Of a DNA stretch of 19,824 bases, positions 6,003-14,413 are shown in pieces. The position numbers and the translations under genes are program-made. The notes beneath the pieces are model-generated. The model made no database searches and was not told where the DNA came from. It was given only the letters and a program-made list of their open reading frames with translations. The stretch comes from Oscillospiraceae bacterium (GTDB lineage Bacteria > Bacillota > Clostridia > Oscillospirales > Ruminococcaceae): assembly GCA_900768245.1 (NCBI GenBank), contig CAAGCE010000105.1, positions 1-19,824 of the forward strand. Direction: 5' to 3'. The stretch's first letter is position 1. Each line of letters begins with the position of its first letter.

Positions 6003-6298
6003 TAGAAAAATGAATTTTCATTCACTAATTTTGTGAGTTTGTTTATTTTTTCATTATACCTCTAATATTGTGATAGTTTTTTGTCATTTTGACTAAAATG
6101 TGTACAAGTGCAAGTAATATTATTCAAAGCTTAAACGTTGTCGTGCAAAATCAACATATTGTATTTTTTGTCATTATATTTTTTGTTTAATATCACAAAT
6201 GCACAAATACACATCGTTATTTTTGTCAAAAGCCAAAATATGAACTCAAAACATACAAAAATTGTACTTTTATTGCTGCAATATAAAAATATCTTAAC

Positions 6299-7420
6299 TT
6301 ATCTCATCAATGTAGGAGCACCGCCGTTTGCTTTGAGATAACGTTCATATTCAGCAATATCAAGGCACTTTTCACGGGCAGCCATATCAGTGATAACACC
6401 TTCCTTAACATAACGTGCAAGCTCCTGATCGAGGCAGACCATTCCTTCCTTTTTACCTGTTTGGATAGCTGTCTGGATAAGGTGTACTTTATTATCACGG
6501 ACCATTGCCTTTACGGCGTCTGTTGCATTAAGTATTTCAACAGCTGCGATTCGTCCGTTGCCGTCTGCCTTAGGAATAAGCGTCTGAGCGATGATTCCGA
6601 CGAGAACTGCTGCAAGCTGTGATCTGATCTGGTTTTGCTGATGCGCAGGGAAAACGTCGATGATACGGTTGATCGTATCTGCCGCACAGGTCGTATGAAG
6701 TGTTGACATAACGAGATGTCCTGTTTCAGCGGCTGTTACGGCTGCGTTGATAGTTTCAAAGTCACGCATTTCTCCGACGAGGATAACGTCAGGGTCTTCA
6801 CGGAGTGCGGCACGAAGTGACATTGCAAAGCTTTCTACGTCGTCGCCGACTTCACGCTGGTTTACCATGCAGCGTTTATGCTCATGAACATATTCGATAG
6901 GGTCTTCTACTGTAATTATATGCGCAGAACGGCTGATATTTACATAGTCGATCATTGCTGCGAGGGTTGTTGACTTACCTGAACCGGTAGGACCTGTTAC
7001 AAGTATAAGTCCACGTGGACGGAGTGCAAACTCGCCGAGGATAGGCGGCAGATCAAGGTCGGCAAGAGTAGGTATATCATTTCTGAGCAGACGGATAGCT
7101 ATTGCCGTATGTCCTTTCTGATGATATACGTTGACTCTGTGACGGTAGCCGCGTCTTGTTACATATGAAAAGTCGGTATCGACCTTGTTTTTGATATTTT
7201 CGAGGTTTCTGCCGCTTGTCATCTGTTCAACGATTTTCATTATACCCGCTTCTGTCATTTCGGGATAGGAGCTGAGCTTGCGAAGTGAGCCGTGAAGTCT
7301 TACAACAGGTGAGATCTTGTTTGTGAAGTGAACGTCGGAGCAGCCGAGTACACGGGCCTCATCAAGGATCTTGTCAATACTGATAAGCACCTTTTCCTGT
7401 GGTCTGTTTTCAATATCCAT
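6299..7420 (-). CDS. pilT: PilT, type IV pilus retraction ATPase
   Basis: 373 residues, a normal PilT length. It has the N-terminal PAS-like domain with SDVHF near residue 28, then the RecA-like core: Walker A GPTGSGKST (143-151), an Asp box IITVEDPIEY (168-177), Walker B DPDVILVGEMRD (209-220) and a His box GHLVMSTLHTT (234-244). The C-terminal AVKAMVRD (302-309) corresponds to the AIRNLI-type motif linked to retraction. There is no tetracysteine zinc site, which separates it from PilB. PilT hexamers at the inner face of the membrane disassemble the fibre, giving twitching or pulling on a bound surface. It follows pilB after a 54-base gap in the same direction, so the two are probably co-transcribed. 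Confidence 0.96.
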   Translation of the reverse strand: MDIENRPQEKVLISIDKILDEARVLGCSDVHFTNKISPVVRLHGSLRKLSSYPEMTEAGIMKIVEQMTSGRNLENIKNKVDTDFSYVTRRGYRHRVNVYHQKGHTAIAIRLLRNDIPTLADLDLPPILGEFALRPRGLILVTGPTGSGKSTTLAAMIDYVNISRSAHIITVEDPIEYVHEHKRCMVNQREVGDDVESFAMSLRAALREDPDVILVGEMRDFETINAAVTAAETGHLVMSTLHTTCAADTINRIIDVFPAHQQNQIRSQLAAVLVGIIAQTLIPKADGNGRIAAVEILNATDAVKAMVRDNKVHLIQTAIQTGKKEGMVCLDQELARYVKEGVITDMAAREKCLDIAEYERYLKANGGAPTLMR

Positions 7421-7474
7421 AGCAATAGTTTCCTTTCGGTGGTTTTATTTAAGCCAATGCGGCATAATTTATAT

Positions 7475-9163
7475 TTATACAGCGTATGTTACACGAACAA
7501 GCTCTTCTATTGAAGTTTCGCCTGCCTGAACAAGCTCGGATACGTTATCACGAAGGAGCTTTGTACCCTGCTTCCTTGCAAGCTCTGAGATCTGGTCGAT
7601 CTTGCCGCCGTTAGCGATAAGACCTGTCATTTCCGATGTACAGGTAAGGATCTCGTGAATAGCGGTACGTCCTGTGTAGCCTGTGTTGTTGCACTTTGGA
7701 CAGCCGCATGCGTCATAAATAGTAATTGACTCGGAAACACCCATAAGCTCATTTTCTTCAGGTGTTGACATTCTCGGAGTACGGCATTCATGGCATATCT
7801 TTTTAACAAGTCGCTGAGCAACGATACCGATAAGTGAAGTTGCGACCATGTACGGTGCAACACCCATATCTACCAGACGGGTAATTGTTGAAGCGGAGTC
7901 GTTTGTATGAAGTGTTGAAAGAACCATATGACCGGTGATAGCAGCTCTGATAGCGATCTCGGCTGTTTCCTGGTCACGCATTTCACCGATCATTACAATA
8001 TCAGGGTCCTGACGGAGGATAGAACGAAGAGCAGCGGCAAATGTCATACCTGCTTTTGCATTGACCTGACACTGATTGATACCTTCGATGTCTTTTTCGA
8101 CAGGGTCTTCAACCGTAACTACGTTTACGTTTGGCTTAGCAAGCTCACCGAGAGCAGCGTAAAGAGTTGTTGTTTTACCGGAACCGGTAGGACCTGTTAC
8201 AAGGAGCACGCCCTGAGGTACTTTGATAAGCTTTGAAAATCTCTGGTAGTTGTAATCTGTCATACCAAGGTCAGTGATCTTACGGAGAGCAACGTTACCT
8301 GTTGAAAGAATACGGATAACGACCTTTTCACCGTTTACCATAGGAAGGTTAGATACACGGACGTCAAGAGTAGTTCCGTCAACGACCTGTGAGAAACGAC
8401 CGTCCTGCGGCACACGCTTTTCTGCGATATTCATACCGCTTATGATCTTAAGACGTGTAACGAGAGCATTATGTACAACATTTGAAACGTTCATAAGCTC
8501 GATAAGGTCGCCGTTTACACGAATACGGATCCTTGTATAAGTCTTGAACGGTTCAATATGAATATCCGTTGCGTCCGCACGGAATGAGTTTTCAACAATA
8601 GTTGTTGCAAGCTTAACGATAGGAGCGTTATCGATTCTGTCTGCCGATTCCTCATCAATAGCATTAAGGTCATCATCTGTGAACTGGTTGTCGATACTGT
8701 CGAGGATAGATGATGTATTCTGCATTGAGTAGTTCTTACCGATAGCCTTTGTGATAGCAGCCTTTGTTGCAAGAACAGGAACAACGTCCATACCTGTTGT
8801 GACCTTGATATCTTCAAAAATATAGAAGTTTACAGGGTCATGGGTTGCAACGGTAAGTCTTTTGCCTGTTATCTTTATAGCAATAATAGTATGCTTTTTG
8901 GCAAGTGATTCAGGGATTTTTCTTACTGCTTCAACGTCGATGATCGTTTCAGGGTCATTAAGGTCAACGAACGGAACATTAAGCTTTTTTGCAAGTGCCT
9001 GTCCGAACTGAACATCTGTAACATAACCGAGTTCAATAACATAATCACCGAAATATTTGCCCGGTGTATTTTCTTCTTTTTTTACATCAAGAACGTGCTG
9101 AAGCTGTTGTTCAGTAATAATGCCTTCATTAACCATGTACTGACCAATAGGAATATTTTTCAT
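7475..9163 (-). CDS. pilB: PilB, type IV pilus extension ATPase
   Basis: 562 residues from the ATG at 9163, which has GGGG about 8 bases before it. The longer frame opens with a TTG at 9265 and a non-conserved N-terminus. Two MshEN-like repeats occupy roughly residues 1-70, and a long N2 region and linker follow. The motor core has Walker A GPTGSGKTT (324-332), an Asp box VVTVEDPVE, Walker B DPDIVMIGEMRD (387-398) and a His box GHMVLSTLHTND. A tetracysteine zinc site CHEC (457-460) and CPKC (488-491) marks the PilB/GspE group. PilB drives pilin addition through the PilC platform. The MshEN repeats lack some residues expected for cyclic di-GMP binding. Confidence 0.96.
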   Translation of the reverse strand: MKNIPIGQYMVNEGIITEQQLQHVLDVKKEENTPGKYFGDYVIELGYVTDVQFGQALAKKLNVPFVDLNDPETIIDVEAVRKIPESLAKKHTIIAIKITGKRLTVATHDPVNFYIFEDIKVTTGMDVVPVLATKAAITKAIGKNYSMQNTSSILDSIDNQFTDDDLNAIDEESADRIDNAPIVKLATTIVENSFRADATDIHIEPFKTYTRIRIRVNGDLIELMNVSNVVHNALVTRLKIISGMNIAEKRVPQDGRFSQVVDGTTLDVRVSNLPMVNGEKVVIRILSTGNVALRKITDLGMTDYNYQRFSKLIKVPQGVLLVTGPTGSGKTTTLYAALGELAKPNVNVVTVEDPVEKDIEGINQCQVNAKAGMTFAAALRSILRQDPDIVMIGEMRDQETAEIAIRAAITGHMVLSTLHTNDSASTITRLVDMGVAPYMVATSLIGIVAQRLVKKICHECRTPRMSTPEENELMGVSESITIYDACGCPKCNNTGYTGRTAIHEILTCTSEMTGLIANGGKIDQISELARKQGTKLLRDNVSELVQAGETSIEELVRVTYAV

Positions 9164-9300
9164 TTGTTTGCCCCGTTTCTCCGCAGATAGTGAATTATCA
9201 GCAGCTGCAATGCTCGGCGGTACAATGCTGCCTGCTTTTATGACCTGCCGTAATAGGCAGCTCAAAATGATGTATGTACTGAGATAAATTGTACAAACTA

Positions 9301-9329
9301 TTGTAATTGTAAAAAATATATGTTAAGAT
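9301..9329 (+). promoter_or_regulatory. pilD: Candidate promoter for pilD
   Basis: TTGTAA (9301-9306) and TAAGAT (9324-9329) are 17 bases apart, and TGT directly before the -10 makes it an extended -10 type. The intergenic region is divergent with pilB. For pilB I see only weak matches on the minus strand, such as TTGAAA-17-TAACAT, so its promoter is not settled. Confidence 0.45.
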
Positions 9330-9367
9330 AAGAATATCGAATTTTCAAAGTAAAGGAGTAATACTGT

Positions 9368-10360
9368 ATGGAATTTGAAACCCTATTTTATGCAGGGGTC
9401 TGCGTAATGGTATTTCTTTTTGGAATTTGCATAGGCAGCTTTCTGAATGTCTGTATCCTAAGACTGCCGAGGGGAGAATCTCTCACAAAAAGAAATTCAC
9501 ATTGTATGACCTGCGGTGCTGAGATCAAGCGATATGACCTTATCCCGCTTTTCAGCTGGATAATTCTCGGAGGAAAATGCCGAAACTGCAAAGCCCCCAT
9601 CTCGCCGAGGTATTCGGTTGTTGAAGGACTGACAGGTGTGCTTTTCGTGCTGATGTTCATTAAATATGACATCATTGCCGACGGTATAATTTATCCTGCT
9701 CTGCTTTGTCTTTTCCTTGCAGGAGTTATCGTTATCGGATTTGAGGATTTTGACACACAGGAAATGTCCGTCTGCGTGCTTGTTTATTTAGGTATACTTG
9801 CATTTGTGACAAGAGTTCTTTCCGTTCTTCTGCCGACTGCATTAAGAGGAAACAGCGTGAACATTGTTGACGGACTTATCGGAATGTTCTCAGTAAGCCT
9901 GCCGCTTCTCATTATCGGATTTGTGATAACGCCCCTTGTTTACATACTCTTTATCAGTGAAGATCATAAGATGGTACGCAAGTTGAAAAAACGTCTTAAA
10001 AGAGAAAAATTAAGCGGACGTGAAAAAGAAAAGGTTGAAAATGCTCTTAATGAAAAGCTTGCCGCAGTAAAGGAACAAGGACCTGTATTCGGCTTTGGAA
10101 TGGGTGATGTTGTCTTTATGGCAGCAGGCGGATTGATGCTCGGCTGGAAAGCAACGGTAGTTGCAATGTTCATAGCAATAATCCTTGGTGCAGTCGCTGC
10201 ACTCGTTATAAAGCTCAGAGCAAGAAAGTCAGAAGAAGAAACAGATAATGCATTTGCATTCGGACCTTATCTTGCCATCGGACTTGCCGCTGCGGCTTAT
10301 TACGGTACAGAAATTTTTGATATGTATTATACAGCAGTTACCGTTCCGCATATAATTTGA
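9368..10360 (+). CDS. pilD: PilD, prepilin peptidase / N-methyltransferase
   Basis: 330 residues, an integral membrane aspartyl protease. The N-terminal methylase domain has GSFLNVCILRLPRGES and two CxxC pairs (Cys46/49 and Cys71/74) that would bind zinc. The protease domain has the two catalytic aspartates, Asp127 in GFEDFD and Asp247 in GMGD. It cuts the pilin leaders after Gly and methylates the new N-terminus, so it serves all six prepilin-like proteins here. It is longer than many homologues because a highly basic, charged cytoplasmic insertion of about 45 residues (196-239) lies between membrane segments just before GMGD. AAAGGAG lies 9 bases before the ATG. It is the only pilus gene here on the plus strand, with its own terminator, so it is expressed independently. 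Confidence 0.95.
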   Translation: MEFETLFYAGVCVMVFLFGICIGSFLNVCILRLPRGESLTKRNSHCMTCGAEIKRYDLIPLFSWIILGGKCRNCKAPISPRYSVVEGLTGVLFVLMFIKYDIIADGIIYPALLCLFLAGVIVIGFEDFDTQEMSVCVLVYLGILAFVTRVLSVLLPTALRGNSVNIVDGLIGMFSVSLPLLIIGFVITPLVYILFISEDHKMVRKLKKRLKREKLSGREKEKVENALNEKLAAVKEQGPVFGFGMGDVVFMAAGGLMLGWKATVVAMFIAIILGAVAALVIKLRARKSEEETDNAFAFGPYLAIGLAAAAYYGTEIFDMYYTAVTVPHII

Positions 10361-10373
10361 TCTTTAGATATTT

Positions 10374-10412
10374 TACAGGGTGTGTACGTTGGTACGCACC
10401 CTGTATTTTTTT
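10374..10412 (+). terminator. Terminator of pilD
   Basis: A 14-bp stem (10374-10387 with 10392-10405, one G-U pair) has a 4-base loop and is followed by a run of seven T (10406-10412). The minus-strand minor pilin gene ends 2 bases further on, and read from that side the flank is only moderately T-rich. Confidence 0.9.
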
Positions 10413-10413
10413 A

Positions 10414-11127
10414 TCATTCAGTATAAATAATGTATACCAGAGTACCCTGTGTAGTTGTGCTTGTTCCTGCCATGGTAATATCGGTCTTGTTGCCGCTTAT
10501 TGATAAGTTGCGGCATACAACATCTCCCTCGGTAAGAACGTTTGACTGGCTTGTGATATTGTCTGTGGACGAGAAGCTGTTCAAAGCATTCGGCAGCAGG
10601 CTTGCGATGCTTACCTTTAATTCTGTGCCTGTCAATACGACATTTATGGAATAATTATACGGACCGTAGTAAGCATTTCCGAGAGCAAGTCTTCCCTGTG
10701 TCGTACCTGCCTTAGCCGCATCTTCGGTATAGCTCGTTGCAGGAGCAACAAGAGCCTTGCTCTTAATAATTCTTCCATAGCACGTTTCATTATTGTAGGT
10801 ATATGCAGTCTTATTGTCAATTGTAATTATTTTGATCTGAGATTCGTCTGTAATACCTGTTGCTGTTTTAAAATCGCTTATTGCGCTTGTTAATGTTGTA
10901 GCGCCTGCGTTCTGATTGTATATGCCAAGATTTGTAGCATATCTTAAGCTTTCTGTAAGATACTGAACCATTCCGTTCTGTGTATTTCGCTGTGATTCAT
11001 AAAACGTTGAGTCAAGATATGTTGAACGTATCGGCTTCATCATCTGCATAATTGCAGCCATCAGGACTGTCATAATAGCCATTACAATTATAAGCTCAAT
11101 AAGAGTAAAGCCTTTAATTTTTTTCAT
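10414..11127 (-). CDS. Minor pilin, PilW/GspJ-like
   Basis: 237 residues. The 6-residue leader MKKIKG precedes FTLIELIIVMAIMTVLMAAI, with Glu at mature position 5. The stalk continues with a Gln/Asn-rich helix (STFYESQRNTQNGMVQYL), then a Ser/Thr/Asn-rich beta region with two cysteines. It is the last gene of the minor-pilin set, 15 bases after the PilV-like gene, with AGGAGG 6 bases before the ATG. Its place after a GspK-like and a GspI-like gene, and its size, fit the J/PilW member of the priming complex that starts pilus assembly and forms the tip. The exact subclass is inferred from order and length rather than from diagnostic residues. Confidence 0.82.
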   Translation of the reverse strand: MKKIKGFTLIELIIVMAIMTVLMAAIMQMMKPIRSTYLDSTFYESQRNTQNGMVQYLTESLRYATNLGIYNQNAGATTLTSAISDFKTATGITDESQIKIITIDNKTAYTYNNETCYGRIIKSKALVAPATSYTEDAAKAGTTQGRLALGNAYYGPYNYSINVVLTGTELKVSIASLLPNALNSFSSTDNITSQSNVLTEGDVVCRNLSISGNKTDITMAGTSTTTQGTLVYIIYTE

Positions 11128-11142
11128 AGCTGACCTCCTGTA

Positions 11143-11640
11143 TTACTGATGCGGCTGAAGATATTTGTATCTGAGAAGATAGCTGTCTTCATCCTCGCCA
11201 TTATATGCAGCATCGGAAGAACTTTTATCTGAGCTGTCACGGCTCAGGAGAACATACATATCTGTTTCAAGGCTGTATGTATTATTCAGATAAGTATATC
11301 CTGCGGACTGTGTCAGACCGCCAAGTGAAGTTCCCTTGAGCTGGATCGACATATAGTTGTCATTTGTTGCTGTGCTTGTTTTTGCCGGTGGTTTTGATGG
11401 ATCGGCAGATGCTGCACCGGCAGCACCGCCGTAAAGCATGCTTACAGTATCATCTGCATCGGTTGAATAATTTTCAACATATTTCATCTGATATGCAAGA
11501 CTTGTATTTGTAATATGATTTGACCTGTTGATTCGGCTTACATTTGCATATATCTGAGCCATAATAAGAGAGGCAATACCGAGAACAGCAAGAGCAACAA
11601 GACACTCAATCAAAGTAAATCCTTTAAATTTAAGTTTCAT
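11143..11640 (-). CDS. Minor pilin, PilV/GspI-like
   Basis: 165 residues. The leader MKLKFKG precedes FTLIECLVALAVLGIASLIM. The pattern E-x-LVALAV after the cleavage site is characteristic of PilV/GspI minor pilins. A Cys takes mature position 6, where Val or Leu is usual. The soluble part is small, Ser/Ala/Asp-rich and largely disordered-looking around residues 85-100. AAGGGGG lies about 8 bases before the ATG, and the gene starts 12 bases after the large PilX-like gene. Together with its two neighbours it probably forms the pseudopilin tip complex that primes polymerisation. Confidence 0.84.
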   Translation of the reverse strand: MKLKFKGFTLIECLVALAVLGIASLIMAQIYANVSRINRSNHITNTSLAYQMKYVENYSTDADDTVSMLYGGAAGAASADPSKPPAKTSTATNDNYMSIQLKGTSLGGLTQSAGYTYLNNTYSLETDMYVLLSRDSSDKSSSDAAYNGEDEDSYLLRYKYLQPHQ

Positions 11641-11652
11641 TACTATTCCCCC

Positions 11653-14244
11653 TTATCCTCTTGTATACTGAGCAGCACCCCAATTGAACTGAGGATCGCC
11701 TTCGTCCTTATTCTTATTTTCAGGGTCAATGTAAGCAACACCGATGGTATTTGAACCCATGTCAATGTCACCTGCGATAACCGAGCCCATACAGAACATA
11801 TACGTTGAACCGTTATCAATATCATTATAGCTCCATCTTACTGACTGGCTCGGAGCTGTATTGATCTTGATCGTTGCAAGAGGTGCATAAATGTAACCTA
11901 CAAGCTGCGTATACTGGTCAGTTTCCCATTTGCCGCTGCCTTCAATATAGTATGTGATCTTAGGAGCAGCTTCAGGATTGGCTGCTGTATTACCGAATGA
12001 AATTACATCGCCGTTCTTGATCTTATCATATATTGAGCGGTTATAGACCTTCATTCCCCAGTAATAGTCCATATTGTGTGTGCCTGTCGGGGTATTGCTG
12101 TCATAAGCATAGAAGTTTACTGTTGTATCATCTTCTACAATTATCTGACCCTTATAGCCGCCTGCGGCAAGATAAAGATTAACTGTTCCGCCGCCTTCAA
12201 TTCTGAAGTCATAGCCCTGGCTTATATCTACCGCTCCGGTAGGTACAAGATAGTAGTCCGCTTCCGCACCGGAGGCAACGCTTATCTTATCTGTATATGT
12301 ACCGCCGACAGAAATACATTTTATTCCGTATGCATCATGTGCAGCCGTTACGGAAGTATATGTGAACGGTGAAAAGCTTTTTGCTGTGTAGTTGCCGTTT
12401 TTAAGGTCGTCGGCTGTTGTGCCTGCCTTTTCCTCGGCTGTTATAGGAACATAATTTCCTGAAATCACCTGAAGATTTTTCGGAGTTTCGGCAGAAGATG
12501 TATCGATTTTATAATATGAATAGTATTCGCTGAGAACTGTCGGAGCTTTTATCTTTACAGGAGTTGAACCCTTGCAAAGTGTAGTGCCACTGAGAGTTGG
12601 GAGCGGCAGCTCAACTTCTTCCTTATACTCTTCCTTTCTGAGAGCAGCACTTGTATCTGCATCGATCTTAGGAGGATTTTCAGTCTGCTTCATATCAAGC
12701 TCATCCCAATTGTATGTGCTTGTAATATGGAATGAAGAATCATTTGCCGCTACTGTTATTCCGTCAGACTTGCAGATACCTGCCGTTGTAAGAATAGTAA
12801 CTCCTGCAGGAAGACTTACATTGTTGCTTGCATCAAACCAACCGTCATTTACGATAGCCTTGCCTTCAATATAGTATGTACCGGACTGGATACCGTTTCC
12901 GATAAGGTTGCCCTTGATGTATGCTGTACCGCTTAACTGTACGTTTGTATTTGTAGAGAGATCAACGTTGCCGATAGAATAAATGTCGCCGTTAAATTTG
13001 AAATCGTTGTTGATACCCTTTATACCGTGGGTAATGAGGTCGATCTTTTCACCGGCAGTACCCGATGGACCGCCGCCCCATGTAAGTCCGTTTGAACTTG
13101 CGTGAGTAACAGAGCTTCCCGTCATACCGTTTACATAAACGAAGGGTCTTTTGTCGCCTACCGCGAATATTCCGAGAGTTTTTACAGGAGGTGAGTTTTC
13201 CCAAGTAAGATCTCCGCCCACATAGAGCTGTTCACCCTTACCGAGAGGCAATGACGAACCACCGTTGCCGTTGTGGAAATCCTTTTCCGCAAAAGAACCA
13301 CCGTAAACTCCGCCTGTATTTGCAGGAGCGATATTATCTCTTGTGGAGCTTCCGCCGAGGATAGTCATATTGTTATACTCAAGGCTGCCGAGAGATGTCA
13401 TAGCGTTGCCGCCCTCTATCGGCACAGGGTCTTTTGTATCATGAACAAGCACCGCAGTACCTGTAACACCCATAAATTCAACTGTTGAAGTGATCTTTAT
13501 GCGCATATTGTCCTTTGAACGTGAACCTGCGGCAATAGAAGCCTGAACCTCTGATTTTTTCGGAGTTGTTGTTTCATCAACAGCAGCCTCCATCTGAGCA
13601 GTTGTGTAGCCTGCCAGATTATCAAATGTTCTGTCGAGAATTTCAATTTTAATAGTAGCGATCTGATCGCTTCCGTCTGTATCAACGATTTTTCCGTAGT
13701 CATCGCTTGTGCTTGTTACAGCAGGAAGTGTTACCTGATATTCAATATATGTAATAGGCTGACCTGTTACACTCTTGTATACGGTAAAGTTATTGTCCTC
13801 ATTTGCATCAGAAAACGTTCCGTCACCGCTTACAGGGTTAATAAAGTAAGCTTTCTTTCCGGCATTAGCCGCTTCAAAATCTATACCGCTTTGAGCCGTA
13901 ATTTTATAAAGCTCCATTTCAAGAGCTTTACCCTGTTTTACATTAATGGTTTTTGATGTACCTGTGCTGTCTGTGTAGGTATATGTAACATTTGTACCAC
14001 TTGAATTATATGCGTAGTGTGTCGAGTCACCGAGCATTCCGACATATATATCCAAAGCCGAACGAGCCGTATAATAAGCCTGATTTTCTTCAAACTTTGT
14101 ATAGGTTCTGTTCTTTGCCGTAGAAACTACCGTCAGTGTTGCCATCAGCATAATGATAAGCACGAACATAACGGTAACAACCATTATAAGAACCGCACCG
14201 CTGAGCCTTTTCGGAGCTTTTGCGGTTTGATTTGTCTTTGCCAT
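11653..14244 (-). CDS. Very large PilX/GspK-like minor pilin, candidate pilus-tip adhesin
   Basis: 863 residues from the ATG at 14244, which has GGGTGGG 4 bases before it; a GTG at 14253 is a poorer start. The N-terminus ends KRLSG before AVLIMVVTVMFVLIIMLMATL, a prepilin-type site whose mature position 5 is Met, not Glu, as in GspK/PilX proteins that cap the fibre. The helix NRTYTKFEENQAYYTARSALD follows, as in PilX. The remaining 750 or so residues are Gly/Ser/Thr/Asn-rich with many short strands (GSAYIKGNLIGN-like turns), suggesting a beta-solenoid. The last 100 residues, with LVGYIYAPLATIKI and GSVIAGDIDM, resemble the repeat-like ending of other bacterial PilX-type proteins. It heads the minor-pilin operon. 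It is several times larger than ordinary PilX, so surface binding is a reasonable inference. Confidence 0.82.
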   Translation of the reverse strand: MAKTNQTAKAPKRLSGAVLIMVVTVMFVLIIMLMATLTVVSTAKNRTYTKFEENQAYYTARSALDIYVGMLGDSTHYAYNSSGTNVTYTYTDSTGTSKTINVKQGKALEMELYKITAQSGIDFEAANAGKKAYFINPVSGDGTFSDANEDNNFTVYKSVTGQPITYIEYQVTLPAVTSTSDDYGKIVDTDGSDQIATIKIEILDRTFDNLAGYTTAQMEAAVDETTTPKKSEVQASIAAGSRSKDNMRIKITSTVEFMGVTGTAVLVHDTKDPVPIEGGNAMTSLGSLEYNNMTILGGSSTRDNIAPANTGGVYGGSFAEKDFHNGNGGSSLPLGKGEQLYVGGDLTWENSPPVKTLGIFAVGDKRPFVYVNGMTGSSVTHASSNGLTWGGGPSGTAGEKIDLITHGIKGINNDFKFNGDIYSIGNVDLSTNTNVQLSGTAYIKGNLIGNGIQSGTYYIEGKAIVNDGWFDASNNVSLPAGVTILTTAGICKSDGITVAANDSSFHITSTYNWDELDMKQTENPPKIDADTSAALRKEEYKEEVELPLPTLSGTTLCKGSTPVKIKAPTVLSEYYSYYKIDTSSAETPKNLQVISGNYVPITAEEKAGTTADDLKNGNYTAKSFSPFTYTSVTAAHDAYGIKCISVGGTYTDKISVASGAEADYYLVPTGAVDISQGYDFRIEGGGTVNLYLAAGGYKGQIIVEDDTTVNFYAYDSNTPTGTHNMDYYWGMKVYNRSIYDKIKNGDVISFGNTAANPEAAPKITYYIEGSGKWETDQYTQLVGYIYAPLATIKINTAPSQSVRWSYNDIDNGSTYMFCMGSVIAGDIDMGSNTIGVAYIDPENKNKDEGDPQFNWGAAQYTRG

Positions 14245-14283
14245 TTTACCCACCCTTTCTAAAGAATCTCTATTTAATGTTGC

Positions 14284-14312
14284 CTTATATTCTTCTTTAA
14301 AATATTTTCCAA
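14284..14312 (-). promoter_or_regulatory. Candidate promoter of the minor-pilin operon
   Basis: On the minus strand TTGGAA (14307-14312) and TATAAG (14284-14289) are 17 bases apart. It lies about 40 bases before the PilX-like ATG in a 169-base gap after pilO, so the three minor pilins may be transcribed apart from the pilC operon. Confidence 0.55.
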
Positions 14313-14344
14313 GGGGCTCTTTTTGCTTTCAGACCATAGTTTTT

Positions 14345-14396
14345 TTACCGCAAGCCGATGAAGTATAAATTTGCTCGCTTCATCGGCAAACGGTAA
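14345..14396. repeat. Two-part hairpin between pilO and the minor-pilin genes
   Basis: An outer 6-bp stem (TTACCG 14345-14350, CGGTAA 14391-14396) and an inner 9-bp stem (CCGATGAAG 14355-14363, CTTCATCGG 14378-14386) flank a symmetric 4-base internal loop. The transcribed minus strand has A rather than T after the stem, so it is not an ordinary terminator. It may protect or process the mRNA between the assembly genes and the tip genes. Confidence 0.7.
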
Positions 14397-14413
14397 GCAT
14401 TTTTATTACTATT

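Larger units (their letters stand above)
5919..6298. other. 380-base AT-rich non-coding region between pilT and the pilins
   Basis: No believable coding frame is visible on either strand. The region holds the pilin promoter, its leader hairpin, a small palindrome at 6009-6022, and four copies of TTTTGTCA (5994, 6079, 6166 and 6221). No clear terminator follows pilT. The right half (about 6060-6298) has nothing else I can name; a small RNA cannot be excluded. Confidence 0.6.

Noticed and set aside
9164..9265. Longer N-terminus of PilB from a TTG codon
   Set aside because: The added residues do not look like the family start, and a conserved MshEN start follows the internal ATG with a ribosome binding site.
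9368..9675. Antisense and alternative-frame open reading frames inside the pilus genes
   Set aside because: They mirror strong genes with clear domains and have no ribosome binding sites or recognisable motifs.
14341..14402. Hairpin as a rho-independent terminator of pilO
   Set aside because: pilO is on the minus strand, and on that strand the stem is followed by A residues, not a T-run. Kept only as a structured element.
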